60,000 nt of DNA, from the NCBI GenBank assembly GCA_950295325.1, contig OX485809.1, forward strand, positions 1,242,001 through 1,302,000, read 5' to 3'. Below the pieces are notes generated by a model. That model did no database searches, had not been told where the DNA came from, and saw only the letters and a program-made list of their open reading frames with translations. Source of the DNA: Polytrichum commune. Lineage: Eukaryota; Streptophyta; Polytrichopsida; Polytrichales; Polytrichaceae. The translations under genes were made by a program, and so were the position numbers. Of the stretch, positions 57,701-60,000 are shown in pieces (position 1 is the first letter of the stretch; the number at the start of each line of letters is the position of its first letter).

Positions 57701-57841
57701 TTTCACACATGAGAAAGAGGTGATAAATGCATACCGGCAAGAGAGAGATGGCCACATAAGATGATGATTCGTGAGCCAGTCGTATAAAGCTGGCACCAAT
57801 GACTTCCATTGCGCGTACCGATCCTCTCGGACCTTCCTCAT
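48778..57841 (-). CDS. MSI4: MSI4/FVE-type WD40 histone-binding protein
   Basis: Exons, minus strand: 57841-57735, 57131-57068, 56942-56856, 56376-56314, 55759-55694, 55145-55071, 54338-54263, 53306-53090, 52342-52261, 52019-51946, 51126-51015, 50396-50322, 50121-50039, 49748-49649, 48882-48778. All introns are GT-AG and all phases match, giving 461 residues from the first in-frame Met. MSI4/FVE is an RBBP4/RBBP7 relative that binds histone H4 and works in HDAC and Polycomb-type complexes in the nucleus; in flowering plants it represses FLC. The H4-binding N-terminal helix region (YAQWKSLVPALYDW, WPSLSCR) is at residues 9-36. WD repeats follow, with GGRDQCVVLWSLEDHI (179-194), FCSVGDDSCLFLWDAR (256-271), GSADASVRLFDHRK and DGLLNVWDYEK. 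The C-terminus IYRPEDEVLAELEE is diagnostic of MSI4. The first exon probably opens at 57858 after an acceptor, so a lysine-rich N-terminus of some 40-50 residues may be missing. Confidence 0.93.
50429..50645 (+). mobile_element. Family B MITE fragment in MSI4 intron 11
   Basis: The left end AGGTAAGTGGGCC follows TTA. The core is clear ('acacctatatttgagtggtg', 'actatgtgctcaaaatttgt', 'caacataatcgggggg'). The right half is missing. It begins 33 bp upstream of the MSI4 exon 12 acceptor. Confidence 0.65.
51434..51760. mobile_element. Palindromic family E element in MSI4 intron 10
   Basis: About 330 bp that folds on itself: GGTTCATTGAGGGTCAAAAT faces GTTTGGCCCTCAATGAAC, and GTTGGTTGTTTGGTATACAAC faces the far 'gcaaaacaac' arm. 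The outer end TTAACTCAACATACTTTTGG matches, inverted, the right end of the copy at 53790-54170. Non-coding. Confidence 0.65.
52236..52256. repeat. Short telomere-like repeat
   Basis: AAGGTTAAGGGTTAAGGGTTA on the plus strand, 4 bases into MSI4 intron 9 from its donor. Too short to be a former telomere; probably chance or a filler repeat. Confidence 0.5.
52571..53079 (+). mobile_element. Family A MITE in MSI4 intron 8, next to the splice donor
   Basis: 509 bp, diverged ends GGGGTACTTTACACTCGAG and GTGTAAAGTGGTCC, flanked by TTA at 52568-52570 and 53080-53082. On the gene's strand the exon 8 donor is at 53089-53088, so the element was inserted with only seven intron bases (including GT) before the duplicated TAA. 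More diverged than the other copies, hence probably older. Confidence 0.82.
53359..53712 (-). mobile_element. Family B MITE in MSI4 intron 7
   Basis: Ends AGGTAAACAGGCC and GGCCCGCTTACCT, flanked by TA on both sides. The core is in reverse ('gagcacatagtccaatatct', 'acatgtcttcttggtgtc'). It ends about 50 bp from the exon 8 acceptor on the gene's strand. Non-coding. Confidence 0.75.
53790..54170. mobile_element. Palindromic family E element in MSI4 intron 7
   Basis: The inner arms 'ttcattgagggccaagctcatttt' and 'aaaatgagtttgactcaatgaa' face each other. The outer arms 'ggttgttttgcatacaacatc' and 'gatgttgtatgcaaaatgac'-like strings do likewise. Same family as 51434-51760 and 56470-56800. Confidence 0.62.
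54541..54901. mobile_element. Near-perfect 360-bp palindrome (fold-back MITE) in MSI4 intron 6
   Basis: Arms of about 125 bp, 54541-54665 and 54785-54901, share inverted strings such as AGTCTCTCAAAA, CCCACTTTTGACAA, TTCAAGTGGTACTAAAACAT and GGTGGAATGAAG. The centre forms its own hairpin (CACACTTTTGAGAGCACC against GGTGCCTTCAAAAGTTTG). In the pre-mRNA this would be one long stem. Termini GTTATCCTTA and TAAGGATGAC; no clear target duplication. Confidence 0.75.
55194..55584 (-). mobile_element. Family B MITE in MSI4 intron 5
   Basis: Ends AGGTAACCATGCC and CCCGCTCACCT, the latter followed by TA. Carries the complete reverse core with a C6 block ('aggtccccccaaaattatgtt'). Non-coding. Confidence 0.72.
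55849..56222 (-). mobile_element. Family B MITE in MSI4 intron 4, best-preserved ends
   Basis: Ends AGGTAAGTGGGCCTAA and TTAGGCCCACTTACCT are perfect inverted repeats of 16 bp. TA precedes on the left; CA follows on the right where TA is expected. About 374 bp, non-coding. Used here as the family reference. Confidence 0.8.
56470..56800. mobile_element. Palindromic family E element in MSI4 intron 3
   Basis: Inner arms CAGTTCATTGAGGGTCAAAC and GGCCCTCAATGAACTG, outer arms GGTTGTTTTGCACACAACACC and the far 'ttatgcaaaacaaccaatggg'. The right end lies about 55 bp from the donor side of exon 3. Confidence 0.65.
57157..57670. repeat. Imperfect tandem duplication in MSI4 intron 1
   Basis: Two copies of about 250 bp (57157-57400 and 57433-57670) share 'tactctatgcatccaacca', 'acagaatactaaaccacc', 'gggtaatcgctga' and 'cctgcaaattgatttagttgac' strings. 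It occupies most of intron 1. Confidence 0.6.
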
Positions 57842-58176
57842 GTCGTCCTCCTCGATGACTTCATCACAAAAACAGAGAAAAATAAACAAATTAATAAAGA
57901 AAAAGGCAAATTAGTATTCCTTCCAATGCCTCGAATGGAAGAACAACAAAATTTCTTACACAAGTGCTCAGCAGAACCCCAGCTCTAAACACTAAACCAA
58001 TACGTAACATTCTTAAGCCCCGCTCTTTTTCTATTATTCTAAGGTTTAAGAATAAATTTCCAAGTATCATCAAGGTCCTTGGTGGCATGCATAGGCAAGT
58101 GGGGTTAAGCTCTCATTAGTCAACACCTCATCGCAGTCTATCTTCGGATAAAATGAAGCCTTCTTCTCCCATCTAC

Positions 58177-58500
58177 CAAGATTCGGTTGAAGAGGTTGCG
58201 TCGCAAATGGGAACATTCTTAGGTTATCCACAAACAGCAAGTGCAAAAAACTTAACAATGGATTACCTGCAAAACCTGAAAGTAAGATTTCAAACCAGCA
58301 AAATAACAAGTGTAGGAGCAATGCGGAGATTCTCACAAAAGACTCACCGGAGAGGGATCGATGATAAAATTAATTAAAATTTAAAAATTAGACAATGCGG
58401 TCCAGAGAAGAACTTTGCCGGCGAGAGTTTCTCTTCTGGTGCTCGTGCTTTCACTCGACGGACGAAGTTACAACGTTTCGTCTTCCTTCGTCTTCGTTCG
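58177..58500 (-). promoter_or_regulatory. Possible 5' leader exons and promoter of MSI4
   Basis: On the minus strand a GC-richer stretch without ATG ends at a strong donor CTCTCCG|GTGAGTC (58348/58347) and looks like a 5' untranslated exon. Further on, ATG at 58216 opens 13 codons to a donor CTTG|GTAGAT (58177) whose phase would fit the acceptor at 57859 (TGATGAAG|TC). That gives a short hydrophobic N-terminus unlike the usual lysine-rich MSI4 start, so I hold it only as a possibility. Confidence 0.3.
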
Positions 58501-58559
58501 TTCGTTTGTGACGATAGCTGACGTTTATTGAGGTAAAAGGGTAAATTAAATGACACTTA

Positions 58560-59640
58560 CTCATATGAAAATTTAATCTTAACCCCTAATTGCCTACTAA
58601 GTATCTTTGTATCACAACCGAAATCATGTGAGTGTAAGCAAGGCTATAATCTAAGGTATTTGTGTGCATAGTATAAATACATGAGTTCTCTTCTAACCTA
58701 CTATTAGAACATATGCATTTTATTCACTATAAAGTTCTCATATCTAGGGAGTTTATTTTCATAATCACCCACACATGTCATTTAGCATATCTAGGTATCA
58801 TTTCTAAGTCTCATCTAGCAAATCTTTTACTCAAATTGCATATTTTTGCACTCCCAAAAAAAGGTATGTTGCCACAGTGCCATTAAATTTGATTGGTTGA
58901 TTGGTTAGCTTAAGATTATGGAAAGGCCACGTTTGCACAATTTGGGATGTGTTTATGGCCAATTGATTCACTAGAAGATCTGGATTGGTTTGAGGCATGG
59001 AAATGTGCCTTAGGACATGACATGTGGGACCATGTCATTTTGAGATGTCATTAGTTGCCAACAAAGTGGTCATGTAAGAATATTTTGGCAACATTTCCCC
59101 ACTCTACCATTTTGACTAAACCATAAACCCTTAACCCTAGTTATTTTTTAGCAACAATTCATTGGTTTCTTCTAGCAATGATTAATATAGATTAGAGATA
59201 CCTATAACCAATCACTTAAGAGATTTTGTGCTAGATCTAGAGAAGTATAAGGTGGTGCGATTTTTCCCCGTGCAGGAAGATAGAAATCGTGATGATTGCA
59301 AATTTTTTTGGTAATTTTATTCCTTAAATTGAAATTATTGTGAACTTTTGAGGCCAAAAGTTGGACCGAACATGTTACCAATGTCTAGAGTCTACCATAA
59401 CCGCTCATTTTAACCACTCAGTCCTCCTCACTTTAGCATTTAAGACTAGGACTTGTTTCATGCCATTATTGGTTCCTGCCTGATCGAAGTTCAATCCCAA
59501 CATGGTTGAAATTCAATCCTAGCTTGATCAAAATTCTAATACCATATAGATTGTTGATGGGCTCCTGATAAGGAACATGTGCCTCTACTATACTTGTAGT
59601 GTATATGGTGCATACAGTATATCAGCCTATGGGACTATAT
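58560..59640. other. Gene-free region
   Basis: AT-rich upstream flank of MSI4 with no convincing frame, RNA gene or complete repeat. Confidence 0.5.
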
Positions 59641-60000
59641 ACACTAAGGTTGAGCCACTCACAACTAATAAAGTAAAAGAGTTTGCATCTATCTAGGAGG
59701 AGAAATAGCAAGGAATTATTTTTCTTGCAAAGAGAAACAAATTCGAAGGAGAATGCCAAAAAAAAAAAAATCTTGAATATGAAAATCACTACGAATTTCA
59801 AAGTGGTAAAGTTAGGGCAACACATAGTCGACCTATAGGTTAATCCATAACCACTCATCGAAATGCTAATGCTTGGCTACAATAGTTGTCAAAACTCTTA
59901 TGAAGGTAATCAATCACAAGCCGTCACCACATAAACCTATACTTCGTTCAACTAAAATATATAAATCTCATCCATGTTGGCATTACATGACCCTGGTGAG
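59640..60000 (-). repeat. Family F dispersed repeat, inverted, cut by window end
   Basis: It reads, in reverse complement, as a diverged copy of 6218-6600, including 'atgccaacatggatgagat', 'ggtttatgtgg' and 'gattaccttcataagagtt'. It carries an A13 run at 59759-59771. Confidence 0.55.

Noticed and set aside
1-60000. CRISPR arrays, bacterial operons, tRNA genes
   Set aside because: The direct repeats seen lack the spacing of CRISPR. The only tRNA-like signal is the SINE B box. Gene structure is eukaryotic throughout.

Overview
The window is nuclear DNA of a land plant. It holds two long intron-rich genes with clean GT-AG exon chains, both from families typical of plants: a nucleobase-ascorbate transporter and an MSI4/FVE-type WD40 histone-binding protein. 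Between and inside them lies AT-rich DNA packed with transposable-element debris. The species cannot be named from sequence alone. The acidic lead-in of the MSI4 protein and the unfamiliar repeat families would fit a non-seed plant, but that is a guess.

Layout. 1-5.6 kb has no gene, only repeat fragments and long C tracts. At 5.98-6.17 kb there is a tRNA-derived SINE with a 14-bp target duplication. At 6.84-13.45 kb sits a nearly complete, young Ty1/Copia retrotransposon on the minus strand; its gag-pol is one continuous frame broken only by four stop codons. At 13.6-19.9 kb there are several small inverted-repeat (MITE-like) elements. At 20.5-26.5 kb is the transporter gene on the plus strand (13 exons, 536 codons), with a decayed copy of exon 5 inside intron 4. 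Its downstream flank carries a ~100-bp tandem array split by a long inverted-repeat element. At 28.6-33.3 kb are more MITEs and a duplicated G-box-containing block. At 33.73-34.57 kb an 18-bp terminal inverted repeat encloses a compact two-exon gene for a 189-residue, lysine/glutamate-rich protein that I do not recognise. At 35-46 kb come a 5S-rRNA-like fragment, a ~162-bp tandem array, an orphan GC-rich reading frame and assorted repeats. At 46.11-46.76 kb is a fossil pogo/Tigger-type element with TA target duplication and a remnant CENP-B-type DNA-binding domain. At 48.8-57.9 kb is MSI4 on the minus strand (at least 15 coding exons), with about nine small elements parked in its introns. The last 1.4 kb has no gene.

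The two host genes are not functionally linked: one is a membrane permease and the other a chromatin protein. What ties the window together is the repeat content. Family A: about 500 bp, TTA/TAA duplications, PIF/Harbinger-like. Family B: about 370 bp, TA-flanked, ends read AGGTAAGT. Family C: CTACACTAAA ends that are themselves palindromes. Family D: repeats starting near an ATGTGGGTGTT motif. Family E: almost fully palindromic elements in three MSI4 introns. Family F: one copy near 6.3 kb and an inverted copy at the window end. Family G: repeats rich in AACCGGTT. These letters are labels made here, not database names. All relationships were judged by eye; no search or alignment program was run.
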